Shown here: one piece after another, positions 54,059 to 63,507 of the stretch
How positions within the stretch are numbered: the stretch's first letter is position 1
How the letters are laid out: the number at the start of each line of letters is the position of its first letter
NCBI RefSeq assembly: GCF_001403875.1
Contig: NZ_LN884292.1
Location: forward strand, 1 to 64,000
Direction of reading: 5' to 3'
Origin: Paenibacillus ihumii
GTDB taxonomy: Bacteria; Bacillota; Bacilli; Paenibacillales; Paenibacillaceae
DNA length: 64,000 nucleotides
The notes under the pieces: model-generated
Seen by the model: only the letters and a program-made list of their open reading frames with translations
Database searches by the model: none
What the model was told of the DNA's origin: nothing
Position numbers and translations under genes: made by a program

Positions 54059-56530
54059 ATGAGAAGATATTTAAAGATTTTGCTTGTTCTAATGGTGGGA
54101 TGCCTAATTTTGCCGGCTTCGTTGGCGCAGGCCTACCAGAATCCTCAGACACTCAGCAATGAATGGGAAACTTATGGTTCCGGTGATCCTTATATTTTGA
54201 AATTCAAAGGCGATTATTATTTGTACGTCAGCACCAAGGACTCTGAGACAGGCATTAAAGCCTGGAGCTCGCCGGACTTAGTGAACTGGACTTATGCCGG
54301 ACTTGTGGCAACGGACCCGGTTACGAAAGGGGCTTACGCGCCGGAGGTTATTTATTGGAATGGCTACTTCTATATGTATACCTCTCCGGGCGGAAACGGT
54401 CATTACGTGCTGCGCAGCGAAAGCCCTACAGGGCCTTTCACCGTTCAGACCCCCAATAAAGGATTGAGTATTGACGGGCATGTATTTATTGATGACGATG
54501 GACAGTGGTATTTCTACCGCGCTGAACACGGCCAGATGGTCGCTCATCCGATGAGTGATCCTTATACTTTTGGAGCCGGACATCAAACTGGCGCATCGAT
54601 CGGCGGAGGCTGGACAGAAGGGGCTACCGTCATTAAGCGGAATGGAAAATACTATATGACATACACCGGAAACCATGTTCATAGTCCGGCTTACCGGATC
54701 GATTATGCGGTGAGCAGTCATCCTTTAACGGGATTTGAACCTGCCAGCAAGCAGAATCCCGTCGTCCTCTCAACCGAGGGGCCAACGATTGGACTGGGCC
54801 ATAATGGGTTAGTCACCGGCCCGGATCTGGATTCGCTCTATATGTTCTACCATAATTGGAAGGGCTACACGCCTGAAGGCTGGCCGATTCGAAGTATTAA
54901 TATGGATCGTGTTGTATGGAACGGGGACAAAATGCTCGTCCTAGGCCCTACGGCAACATCGCAGCCCGACCCGGATATGCCGGATTTTCATGACCGCTTT
55001 GACAGAACGGCTATCGGCTCGAACTGGTACAATGTAAATGGCGGGCATTGGGGCATCTATAACCAGGAGTTAATGTGGCAGGATAGTATGGGCTCTACGG
55101 CGGCGCATAAACAAATTACGAACGCGGCGACGGATGCGAATTATACGGCAGAATTCCATATGAAGCAAATGAATCGAGGAACAAGCGCCTCCCCGCGTTA
55201 CGGAGCTACGTTTTCTTATGTAAATGAAGATAATTACGGCGTGGCGATGCTGAGCGAATTGCATAACCGCCTGGAAGTCAATTTTGTCGTAGATGGCGTG
55301 TCTCAAGGATGGGTCTATGCTTCACTGCCTTCCGGGTTTGATTATAGCAAGTGGCATAGCATTCGGGTCGAGAAATCAGGGAACGAATTCCGAATCTACG
55401 TGGATCAGATGCTGAAGATTGTACAAAGCGCCAATCTTGGCGGTGGTCAGGTCGGCTATTTAACCGAAGATACGCATGCTGACTTTGCTTATGTCGCATT
55501 CAGCAACAAAGTGGACGGCAGTAACGCTTGGGATGCGTATAAGCCCGTCCCCGGCAAAGTGGAAGCGGTACATTATATGAGCGGTGGCGAAGGAATCGCT
55601 TATTATGATACAACCGCAAATAATCTGGGCGGCGAATATAGAAAGGACGCGGTAGATATCCGCGTTAATCCGGAAGGCGGCTATAACGTAGGCTGGAACC
55701 AGTCCGGGGAATGGTTAAAGTACAAGGTAAATGTGGCTTCAACGGGAGCTTATGATGTTACGTTTCGAATGGCAACCACCATGGATGGCGTACAAATCAG
55801 ATTATGGGACGGAACGACGGATTTAACCGGTCTTGTGCAAATCCCTAATACTGGCGGCTGGGATGAATGGCGCTCGATCACAGTGAAGGGCATACCTCTC
55901 ACGCAAGGCTTAAGAGAATTACGCGTTGAATTTGTGACGGGTGAGGCCGACTTCGCCAGTATGGAATTCCAGCATCATGCAAGCGTACCTCATCTGACCG
56001 ATAACTTTGATGGGAGCAAGAGCGGCGACTGGAAGCAATGGGAGGGAAGCTGGTCTGTCAGCGGCGGACTGTATCACTCCGCAGGCGGCACATTTGCCAA
56101 GACAACGATTGGCGATGATCATTGGGCGGACTATACCGTGGAAGCGGATATTCGCATGAACGAGGGCGGAGGAGACTCGGGGATCATTGTCCGCGGTACC
56201 AATCCGGCAAATGGGCTGGAGCTTGGGCAAGGCAATGCCGATTTCATGCAGGGGTATTATGCCTACATCAAAACGGATGGAGTGTATCTCGGTAAACAAA
56301 ATTACAACTGGAGCCCGTTAACGGGTGTGAATCTGGCTCTGTCCACAGGTACATGGCATAAAATGAAGGTAGTCGTTCAGGGAACGAATATTAAGGTGTA
56401 CGTAGGTGATATGAACGTTCCGAAAATTGATTATAACGATTACTCGGAAACGGCATTTACTCATGGAAAAGCGGGGTTAAGAACGGCTCATCAGAGTACG
56501 TCGTTTGATAACTTCACGGTCTATCCTTAA
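54059..56530 (+). CDS. Secreted multidomain GH43 glycosidase with CBM6 and LamG-like modules
   Basis: 823 aa. Signal peptide of about 25 residues. A five-bladed propeller GH43 domain spans about 30-310: GSGDPYILKFKGDYYLY carries the catalytic-base Asp, YAPEVIYWNGYFYMY the pKa-modulating region, and WTEGATVIKRNGKYYMTY the acid Glu region. It is followed by a LamG/DUF1080-type beta-sandwich (about 320-480), a CBM6 (about 500-640, GEWLKYKVNVASTGAYDVTFRM) and a second beta-sandwich (about 645-823). GH43 enzymes act on arabinan, xylan or galactan side chains. GGGAGGAAGG precedes the ATG. A cre-like site upstream suggests glucose repression. Confidence 0.9.
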   Translation: MRRYLKILLVLMVGCLILPASLAQAYQNPQTLSNEWETYGSGDPYILKFKGDYYLYVSTKDSETGIKAWSSPDLVNWTYAGLVATDPVTKGAYAPEVIYWNGYFYMYTSPGGNGHYVLRSESPTGPFTVQTPNKGLSIDGHVFIDDDGQWYFYRAEHGQMVAHPMSDPYTFGAGHQTGASIGGGWTEGATVIKRNGKYYMTYTGNHVHSPAYRIDYAVSSHPLTGFEPASKQNPVVLSTEGPTIGLGHNGLVTGPDLDSLYMFYHNWKGYTPEGWPIRSINMDRVVWNGDKMLVLGPTATSQPDPDMPDFHDRFDRTAIGSNWYNVNGGHWGIYNQELMWQDSMGSTAAHKQITNAATDANYTAEFHMKQMNRGTSASPRYGATFSYVNEDNYGVAMLSELHNRLEVNFVVDGVSQGWVYASLPSGFDYSKWHSIRVEKSGNEFRIYVDQMLKIVQSANLGGGQVGYLTEDTHADFAYVAFSNKVDGSNAWDAYKPVPGKVEAVHYMSGGEGIAYYDTTANNLGGEYRKDAVDIRVNPEGGYNVGWNQSGEWLKYKVNVASTGAYDVTFRMATTMDGVQIRLWDGTTDLTGLVQIPNTGGWDEWRSITVKGIPLTQGLRELRVEFVTGEADFASMEFQHHASVPHLTDNFDGSKSGDWKQWEGSWSVSGGLYHSAGGTFAKTTIGDDHWADYTVEADIRMNEGGGDSGIIVRGTNPANGLELGQGNADFMQGYYAYIKTDGVYLGKQNYNWSPLTGVNLALSTGTWHKMKVVVQGTNIKVYVGDMNVPKIDYNDYSETAFTHGKAGLRTAHQSTSFDNFTVYP

Positions 56531-56559
56531 TTATAGTTCTATAGTTCTGAAATAGTGGA

Positions 56560-56592
56560 AGAAGGATCCTGCCATGCGGCTGGGTCTTTCTT
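56560..56592 (+). terminator. Terminator after the GH43 gene
   Basis: AAGGATCCTGCC pairs with GGCTGGGTCTTT around ATGC (one mismatch, one wobble), followed by CTTTG. It overlaps an ATG at 56574, which argues against that ATG as the start of the next gene. Confidence 0.65.
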
Positions 56593-56624
56593 TGTTCGTA
56601 TCGAAGCAGGTGGAGATGATGACG

Positions 56625-58424
56625 ATGAGATTAGGCAAAGGCTGGCGGCATTTGCGAACAAGCATTAAATACAAATGGATTTTGCTGCTCATGGCGATGA
56701 CATTAATCCCTTTGTTTATATTGGGGCTGGTTTCTTATTCTATTTCTAAAGATGCTATTGACAAGAAAGTGGCAGAGTCCTCGAAGCAGCTGATCCGACA
56801 GACAGGGGAAAATATCGATATCCGCTTCTCCGGGTACAAGGATATGCTGATGCAGGTGATTACGAACACGGAAGTTATGTCTTTGCTGGATAAGCTGCAG
56901 CAGCGTGATGAAAGCATTGTGGAACATCTCACGATGACTACCAAGCTGGCTTACTTCACGGCGGTCTCTCCAGAGTTCAAATCGATTTCGTTTATTACGG
57001 ATGCTCAGTACATTAAGGGGATTTTTCGCTGGGAGGATCTTGAAGCTCATCAGGCTGATTTCTATGAGCGGACGATGGCCGAGCGGAATTCTTATGTCTG
57101 GTTCCCCACTAGACTAGGACAGTATTCGGATACGGCGGACAATCATGAGGAGCTGGTCTTCTCTCTGGCCAAGCAGGTATTCAACATTTATGATGGCCGG
57201 CAGATGGGCATGGTGGTGGTGCTCGATATCCGGGAAGAGATGCTTAGCGATATTTTAAGTAAAAATACAGACAGTGAGCTTTCTACAGAAAGCTTCGTAA
57301 TCGATCAGAATGGAATCATCTTATCGCATGCGGACAAATCCATGCTGATGACGCCGATGGACCTCTATTTTCAAAATGACACGGGGGCAGCTATTCAGGA
57401 CGGGGTGAAGGAAGGCAGCTTCGTGGCCAGGTATAAAGGGAAAGAGGTTATGGTGAACTACCAGCAGCTAAAGAGCAACGATTGGAAGGTTGTACATATT
57501 ATAGAACGGTCCAGCTTATACAAGGATTCGAATCAAGTGATAAAAGTAATCGCTATGATCATGATATTGTGCGTATTGTTCTCGATCATTATGGCCTATG
57601 CCATGGCATCGTCTGTCTCTAAGCCCTTAAAAGCGATGGTGAAGGCGATGAAGCAGGTTCATCTCGGCAATTTAGCGACACGGATTCACATCAACGAGGG
57701 CAGAAGCGATGAAATCGGCAGTCTACAATATCATTTTAATGATATGGTGGGGAGAATTGAAGAATTGGTGGAAGCGGTGTATGTGGAGCAGAATAATAAA
57801 AGAATTGCCGAGGTAAAAGCCCTGGAGGCGCAAATCAACCCGCATTTTCTCTATAACACACTGGATGCGATCAAATGGACGGCGTTGTTCCAGAAAGCAA
57901 ATAATACGGCGGAAATGGCCCGGTTATTATCCCGCTTGCTGCATATCAGTATCGGAAAAGGAAGCGATACGGTTCTTGTTCAAGAGGAACTGGAGCATGT
58001 CGAATGTTATATGGGAATTCAAAATTTGCGCACCACTACGCCGATTGAAGTGAATTATGAAATTGAAGATAAGGTGAAGATGTATCGGACGCCCAAAGTT
58101 ATTTTGCAGCCGATTGTGGAGAATGCGGTGCTGCATGGATTTGCGGATCAGCCGCAGGGGGCTGTGATTACGATTCGCTGCAGACAGGAGGGGAAGCATC
58201 TATTATTCGAAATTATAGACAATGGCCTCGGCTTCGAGGATGAGGTTCATTTCGGCGGTCTGGTACCCGATGATTTGCCGAAAGGAGCTTTTTTCCTAGG
58301 GGTTGGTCTTGCGAATGTAGCGGAGCGAATCAAGCTGATTTGCGGGGAAGAGTACGGTCTTGCTATAAACAGCAAGCCTGGTAAGGGAACCGTTGTGGTT
58401 ATTACGCTGCCAATACTAGAGTAA
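56625..58424 (+). CDS. YesM-like sensor histidine kinase
   Basis: 599 aa. Two membrane helices (about 12-32 and 310-330) enclose an extracellular Cache-type sensor of about 275 residues. HAMP follows (SSVSKPLKAMVKAMKQVHLGNLATRI), then the His_kinase domain with the phospho-acceptor in INPHFLYNTLDAIKWT (His about 407) and an HATPase domain with IVENAVLHGF (N box) and EIIDNGLGF (G1). Such kinases of the LytS/YesM type pair with AraC-type regulators to control sugar loci. ATG codons at 56616, 56619 and 56625 are all possible behind AGGTGGAG; I pick 56625 on spacing. The partner regulator begins 13 bp downstream. Confidence 0.88.
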   Translation: MRLGKGWRHLRTSIKYKWILLLMAMTLIPLFILGLVSYSISKDAIDKKVAESSKQLIRQTGENIDIRFSGYKDMLMQVITNTEVMSLLDKLQQRDESIVEHLTMTTKLAYFTAVSPEFKSISFITDAQYIKGIFRWEDLEAHQADFYERTMAERNSYVWFPTRLGQYSDTADNHEELVFSLAKQVFNIYDGRQMGMVVVLDIREEMLSDILSKNTDSELSTESFVIDQNGIILSHADKSMLMTPMDLYFQNDTGAAIQDGVKEGSFVARYKGKEVMVNYQQLKSNDWKVVHIIERSSLYKDSNQVIKVIAMIMILCVLFSIIMAYAMASSVSKPLKAMVKAMKQVHLGNLATRIHINEGRSDEIGSLQYHFNDMVGRIEELVEAVYVEQNNKRIAEVKALEAQINPHFLYNTLDAIKWTALFQKANNTAEMARLLSRLLHISIGKGSDTVLVQEELEHVECYMGIQNLRTTTPIEVNYEIEDKVKMYRTPKVILQPIVENAVLHGFADQPQGAVITIRCRQEGKHLLFEIIDNGLGFEDEVHFGGLVPDDLPKGAFFLGVGLANVAERIKLICGEEYGLAINSKPGKGTVVVITLPILE

Positions 58425-58437
58425 TCAGGGGGACAAT

Positions 58438-60042
58438 ATGTACAAAGTACTGATCGTGGATGATGAGCATTTCGTCCGATATGGAATTAAAGCGATGATA
58501 GACTGGGAAAGTATAGGGTTCGATGTCGTGGGCGAAGCAAGCAATGGCACGGAAGGACTGCTTGCTTTTGAGGAATTGGCGCCAGATGTCGTCATATCCG
58601 ATATCAAAATGCCTGTCATGGATGGGATCGAGTTTGTCAGTCAGGTCAGGGCATTGGATCGGCAGGTCAAGCTGATTTTGCTGACTTGCCTTGACGATTT
58701 TGAGTATGCTCAGAAGGCAATACGTCTTGGGATTACAGATTATTTGATCAAATCCGATATTATGCCCAAGGATTTGGAGCAGGTGATGGTGAATCTGAAG
58801 ACTGTTCTGGACGAGGCTCAATATGCTGCTGGTCATTCCCCGGGTAAGCAAGCGCACGAGGAATCGAATAAGGATCGCGTTACCAAAGAAGCATTGCTAA
58901 TGGGGCTGGCACACGGCACGGTTTCGGAGGCCCACGTCACCGAGGAGAAACTGCAAGCAGCAGGCCTGATTTCCGACAAGACTCCTCAAATCTTACTGTA
59001 TATCGGGATCGATAATTTGGAGAAGCTGAGGAGCCATCACTCAGAAGATGAGATCATTATGCTCCATACCAGGGGGATTGAAGCAACTAGGGAAATATGC
59101 TCCAACGGTTCGGAGGATAACGAAATTATCTCTGGAAGCACGGGGCTGTGGACTGTACTGTGCAGAGGTATTTCTGCTGATGCGGCAGAGGAATTGGCGC
59201 AGCGGGTCATCTCGCGAATAGCTGACGAATTAGGATTATCGGTAACCCTTGGAGTGAGCAGTCCGTTCTATACCTTGCTAGAGCTACGGAATGCTTATTT
59301 AGAGGCTGAGCATCGCTATCGGCTGAAACTGTTTATCGGATGTGGCATCGTGATAGGCCAAGAATTTGTATATGAAACTGACATTGCGGCGAAGCCGGTT
59401 CCGGTGATGAACAAGAAGCTGAATGATTATTTGTATTCCTTGGATCGTGAAGCGATGCAGCAGTATCTTGTGGATACCTTCGATCATGTAAAGACAAGGC
59501 TCGACTATGAAGGCGTGCATCTAATATCTATTGAACTGCTGCTGAATTTGACCAATATGTATTTGGAATTATCCCATGATCATGAATGGCTGTATGAACG
59601 GAAGAAGGAATTGTTTGACCAGATTAAGCAGCTTGAGACGCTGGAGGAGATTATATCGTGGTTCGTGCAGATCTACGAGGAACTGATCCAGAAGATGCGG
59701 GCCGTCTATTCAAGTGATCAAGGAAGCATTGCGAAGGCCATTCATTACATCGAGCAGAACTATGATCAAGATCTGTCGCTCCAAGTGCTAAGCCAGCATG
59801 TTCATCTTAGTAAAAATTACTTCTCCAATTTGTTTAAGCGGGAAATGGGCGAAGGGGTCATCGACTATATTACCAAAGTTCGTCTTGAGCGTGCCAAGGC
59901 CTTGCTCCGCAATACAGAGCTTAAGAGCAGTGAGATTGGCATATTGATCGGCATATCTGACTCGAAGTATTTCTCCAAACTGTTTAAAAAAATGACAGGC
60001 GCAACACCAAGCGAATATAGGGATGGGGTTAAGTCCATGTAA
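58438..60042 (+). CDS. YesN-like AraC-family response regulator
   Basis: 534 aa. An N-terminal receiver with acidic pair D9/D10 and the phosphorylation site D55 in VVISDIKMPVMDG, a long central region (about 130-430) with some helices, and a C-terminal AraC double helix-turn-helix (SLQVLSQHVHLSKNYFSNLFKREMGEGVIDYITKVRLERAKALL ... IGISDSKYFSKLFKKMTGATPSEYR, about 440-530). It should be phosphorylated by the adjacent kinase and activate the ABC importer and glycosidase genes downstream. The ATG has AGGGGG upstream. Confidence 0.93.
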   Translation: MYKVLIVDDEHFVRYGIKAMIDWESIGFDVVGEASNGTEGLLAFEELAPDVVISDIKMPVMDGIEFVSQVRALDRQVKLILLTCLDDFEYAQKAIRLGITDYLIKSDIMPKDLEQVMVNLKTVLDEAQYAAGHSPGKQAHEESNKDRVTKEALLMGLAHGTVSEAHVTEEKLQAAGLISDKTPQILLYIGIDNLEKLRSHHSEDEIIMLHTRGIEATREICSNGSEDNEIISGSTGLWTVLCRGISADAAEELAQRVISRIADELGLSVTLGVSSPFYTLLELRNAYLEAEHRYRLKLFIGCGIVIGQEFVYETDIAAKPVPVMNKKLNDYLYSLDREAMQQYLVDTFDHVKTRLDYEGVHLISIELLLNLTNMYLELSHDHEWLYERKKELFDQIKQLETLEEIISWFVQIYEELIQKMRAVYSSDQGSIAKAIHYIEQNYDQDLSLQVLSQHVHLSKNYFSNLFKREMGEGVIDYITKVRLERAKALLRNTELKSSEIGILIGISDSKYFSKLFKKMTGATPSEYRDGVKSM

Positions 60043-60210
60043 GCCGGCTTTGACGAATCTGTAAATTTTACTCGGAAAGAGAGAAATATTGCACTATAAA
60101 GATCGGATCTGAGATTCATGCAAAGAAAACTTTATTTTTTACGATAGATCGCGTGGTTTATTCCGTTTGAATGACCGCCGCTTTATTCTAATATGAAATT
60201 CAAGAACAGA

Positions 60211-60225
60211 ATGAATGCGCTTGCA
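60211..60225 (+). promoter_or_regulatory. cre-like site upstream of the sugar-binding lipoprotein gene
   Basis: ATGAATGCGCTTGCA fits the cre consensus with one mismatch and contains the palindrome ATGC-gctt-GCAT overlap. It lies 56 bp before the start codon, in a 238-bp gap (60043-60280) with no other recognisable feature. Confidence 0.4.
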
Positions 60226-60280
60226 TTACAGGCGGGTCAATAGAAGCTGTTCTAAACCTATACAAGAAAAGGGGATTGCC

Positions 60281-61597
60281 ATGGCTAGAAGGAACAGGTT
60301 TACGACAATGTTATTCTTGATGCTTGCAATCGTGCTGATTGCAGCAGGCTGCTCCAGCAAAGGGAACAGTTCGGCCAACTCGGGAAAGGCGGCGGAGACG
60401 AATAGCGGCACAGGCAGCGGTGGGACCAGCGGGCCGGTCGAAATTACGTTTTGGAATCTATTTGGGGGCGGGGAAGGCGATTTTGTCGATCAGATCGTAG
60501 ACGGCTTTAACGGCTCCCAGCAAGAGGTTAAGGTCAAAACGCTGCGGCTGGAATCGGGCGAGTATTATGCCAAGTTCGGTACAGCACTGGCCTCCGGCAA
60601 AGGCCCGGATGTAGCGGTAGCTCATGCTGACCGGCTTGCACCTTTTGTTAAGGCGGGTCAATTGAGCGCGCTGAGTGAACTGACGGAGAAAGCTGGCTTT
60701 GATTTCAGCGAAATTACGGATAGCAACGTGGAAAGCGTCAGCTATGACGGAATTCCCTATGCTGTTCCCATCGATACCCATTTCCATATGTTCTACTACA
60801 ACAAAGATTTGCTTGGGGAGGCCGGGCTGCTGAATGAGGATGGCACGCCGAATTTTGGCGAAATATCTCCTGAAGGCTTCAAGCAATTTCTGACAGAAAT
60901 CAAAAGCAAAGTTCCAGGGATAACGCCATTTAGTGTGAATACGCCGTACTTTCATGAGCCCTTCTACAATTTATATTATCAGGCTGGCGGCAGTATTTTG
61001 ACAGATGATCTGAGTCAAGCCGACATCAACAATGAGAAAGCAATAGACGTACTGAAATTTTATTTGAATCTTTATGATCAAGGTCTTAGTGATATTAACG
61101 ACAAGACGCCTTGGGATACATTCCATAGCGGCAAATCCGCGACATGGTTTGGCGGCGTGTGGGAAGCGGGCTGGCATCTCGGTGAAGAAGGCCTGAATGT
61201 CGGCATCACCTCGATTCCTCCGATCTTTGGCAGCGAGACGCATTGGGCAGCCTCCCATACTCTCGTTATTCCTGAATATGTGACGGAAGAGAAGCAGGTT
61301 GCTGCAATGAAATTCATGAAGTATTTCACGCTTGAGGGCGGGAAAATTTGGGCGCAAGCGGGTCATGTTCCAGCAGCAAAGGCGGTTACTGCCAGTGACG
61401 AATACATGAACCTTCCGTATCGGGAAGAGTTTGTCGCCTCGCAAAAAACGGTAAAACACGCGCCTAAGACGGATCGGTACAATGCGATCGATACGGTGGT
61501 GAAGGATGTGCTTCAGGCTGTTATTTTTAAAACGATGACGCCGGAAGATGGGGTAAAGGGCATGGAGAAGGATATTAACGAGATTCTTCAAAATTAA
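60281..61597 (+). CDS. Sugar ABC transporter substrate-binding lipoprotein
   Basis: 438 aa. Signal peptide ending in the lipobox LIAAGC (Cys about 24), then a Ser/Gly/Asn-rich linker and a family 1 solute-binding fold (VEITFWNLFGGGEGDFVDQIVDGFNGSQQEVKV, SGKSATWFGGVWEAG, VAAMKFMKYF near the end). The ATG at 60281 has AAAAGGGG at good spacing; the frame is open further up but without signal-peptide logic. First gene of the importer; the two permeases follow. No ATPase gene is in the window, so a shared MsmX-type one is likely. Confidence 0.92.
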   Translation: MARRNRFTTMLFLMLAIVLIAAGCSSKGNSSANSGKAAETNSGTGSGGTSGPVEITFWNLFGGGEGDFVDQIVDGFNGSQQEVKVKTLRLESGEYYAKFGTALASGKGPDVAVAHADRLAPFVKAGQLSALSELTEKAGFDFSEITDSNVESVSYDGIPYAVPIDTHFHMFYYNKDLLGEAGLLNEDGTPNFGEISPEGFKQFLTEIKSKVPGITPFSVNTPYFHEPFYNLYYQAGGSILTDDLSQADINNEKAIDVLKFYLNLYDQGLSDINDKTPWDTFHSGKSATWFGGVWEAGWHLGEEGLNVGITSIPPIFGSETHWAASHTLVIPEYVTEEKQVAAMKFMKYFTLEGGKIWAQAGHVPAAKAVTASDEYMNLPYREEFVASQKTVKHAPKTDRYNAIDTVVKDVLQAVIFKTMTPEDGVKGMEKDINEILQN

Positions 61598-61705
61598 GAG
61601 TAAGGTGAGCGAGATGAAACCGTATCTGATGATGCGGTTTCATTCCTTAAACCTTGAAAGCAGGCTTGGTTTGGCAGTTCTGCATCGCGTTGGAGGAGGA
61701 TGACC

Positions 61706-62602
61706 GTGAAGGCTCAGCAAGCAGCAAGCGGGTGGAAAAGGCAATTAAAAAATGAGTTTTCAGCCATTGCATTTCTAGCCCCATTTTTAATTCCGCTTCT
61801 TGTTTTCTATATTTGGCCATTGCTTAGAGGCGCTTATATCAGTCTTCATTCCTGGACGATTCTGGGGATGGAGAAGTATGTGGGCTTCAATAATTATACA
61901 AAAATATTGACGAACAGCGATTTTTATAAATATTTATGGAACAGCCTGTATTTTGTCATTTTAGTCGTTCCGATCATTATTTCGCTTGGTCTGTTACTGG
62001 CTCTGTTAATTCACCGCAAGATTCCGTTTCAGACGATGTTCCGATCGATCTACTTTCTGCCATACGTACTTTCCGTTTCTGTCATTAGCTTTATTTGGCT
62101 CCGAATGTTCGATTCCAAGCATGGACTCGTCAATGTCATCCTGGAGACTCTAGGGTTATCCTCAGTTCACTGGCTTACCAGTCCTAATGCGGCTTGGTGG
62201 TCCATTGTCATTGCTACCGTGTGGTGGACGGTCGGTTTTGTCATGGTATTATTCCTGGCAGGGCTGCAGGAAATATCCCAGGAACTTTATGAGGCTGCTG
62301 ATATTGACGGCGCGTCTTCGTTTCATAAATTCCGGTTCATTACGCTTCCGGGTTTATCTTCTGTGATGAAGGTGCAAATCTTTTTTCAAATCATCGCGGG
62401 CTTGAAGCTGTTCGGGCAGGTTCAAATTATGACCAATGGCGGACCCGGGGATACGACGAATACGATCATCCGTTACATCTATGTGACGGGATTCAAGAAG
62501 GATATGTTCGGGCTTGCAGCCGCGCAATCGACGTTGTTTTGTATTTTTATGCTGTTGATTGCCGCGGTTCAATACATGGTTGTTAACAGAAAAGAGTCGT
62601 AA
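61706..62602 (+). CDS. Sugar ABC transporter permease (first subunit)
   Basis: 298 aa with six hydrophobic segments of the MalF/UgpA type. EAA loop: QELYEAADIDGASSFHKFRFI, about residue 195-215. The GTG at 61706 lies six bases after GGAGGAGG; an ATG at 61700 would touch that site. It follows the binding-protein gene by 108 bp and precedes the second permease by 17 bp. Confidence 0.92.
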   Translation: MKAQQAASGWKRQLKNEFSAIAFLAPFLIPLLVFYIWPLLRGAYISLHSWTILGMEKYVGFNNYTKILTNSDFYKYLWNSLYFVILVVPIIISLGLLLALLIHRKIPFQTMFRSIYFLPYVLSVSVISFIWLRMFDSKHGLVNVILETLGLSSVHWLTSPNAAWWSIVIATVWWTVGFVMVLFLAGLQEISQELYEAADIDGASSFHKFRFITLPGLSSVMKVQIFFQIIAGLKLFGQVQIMTNGGPGDTTNTIIRYIYVTGFKKDMFGLAAAQSTLFCIFMLLIAAVQYMVVNRKES

Positions 62603-62619
62603 ATGGAGAGTGAATAGAG

Positions 62620-63432
62620 GTGGCGCGAGCAGCGATATATAGTTTAACCGTCATATTGGCAGTCATTTTTGTAATTCCTCTAGTTTGGATGTTTGTCGTT
62701 TCTTTCAAGCCCGAAGGCGTATCCGCGATTACGATTGCAGAGTGGACGGACTTCTCGGACTTAACCATTAGAAACTATGCCAAAGTATTAACCGAATCGC
62801 AAATTTTGAGATGGACCTGGAATAGCTTCGTGATCGGAGCCGTAACTACGCTTATTACCGTGATCATTAGCTCGTTAGGGGCATTTGCTTTTTCTCGCAA
62901 AACATTTAGATCCAAGGGTTTTTTATTTATCTTATGCGTGTCCGGGCTGCTGATTCCGACGGAAGCCATGCTGATTCCTTTATACGAGACGGTCTTAAGC
63001 ATTGATTTGCTGGATAATATGTGGGGCATTATTTTGCCCAGCCTGACGAATCCGCTTGGACTGATCTTGATTAAGCAATTTATGGATGGGCTGCCCAAGG
63101 ACTATATGGAAGCAGCGCAAATCGACGGGGGGCGGGATTTCCGCCTGTGGTGGTCAATTTATTTGCCTCTAACGCGTTCAGCCATGATTGCAATTGGTAT
63201 TTTCTATTTCATTATGTCCTGGAATAATTTCATCTGGCCGTATATCACGATTAATTCGGAAGAAAACATGGTGCTGTCTACAGGATTGCCGACCTTCCTT
63301 TCGAATAATGTGCTGCACGTGAACACGATTATGGCAGCCAGTGCGATCGCTGCTATTCCTACGATGATTGTTTATATTTTTCTCCAAAAGCATATCGTTC
63401 AGGGTGTATCGATGACAGGAGTTAAAGGGTAG
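62620..63432 (+). CDS. Sugar ABC transporter permease (second subunit)
   Basis: 270 aa with six hydrophobic segments of the MalG/UgpE type; EAA loop DYMEAAQIDGGRDFRLWWSIYLPLTRSA (about residues 160-188), and the C-terminal KHIVQGVSMTGVKG is typical of carbohydrate permeases. GTG start with GGAGAG upstream. It forms the channel with the preceding permease. Confidence 0.93.
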   Translation: MARAAIYSLTVILAVIFVIPLVWMFVVSFKPEGVSAITIAEWTDFSDLTIRNYAKVLTESQILRWTWNSFVIGAVTTLITVIISSLGAFAFSRKTFRSKGFLFILCVSGLLIPTEAMLIPLYETVLSIDLLDNMWGIILPSLTNPLGLILIKQFMDGLPKDYMEAAQIDGGRDFRLWWSIYLPLTRSAMIAIGIFYFIMSWNNFIWPYITINSEENMVLSTGLPTFLSNNVLHVNTIMAASAIAAIPTMIVYIFLQKHIVQGVSMTGVKG

Positions 63433-63507
63433 GTTAGACGCTTTAATCAGCCGCTTAAGACGACATAGCATGAGATAAAACCAGGATGAAGGGGTAGATG
63501 AGAGACA

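Noticed and set aside
56574..56624. ATG at 56574 as start of the sensor kinase
   Set aside because: This ATG is in the loop of the GH43 terminator hairpin; starts at 56616-56625 have AGGTGGAG upstream and lead directly into the normal N-terminus.
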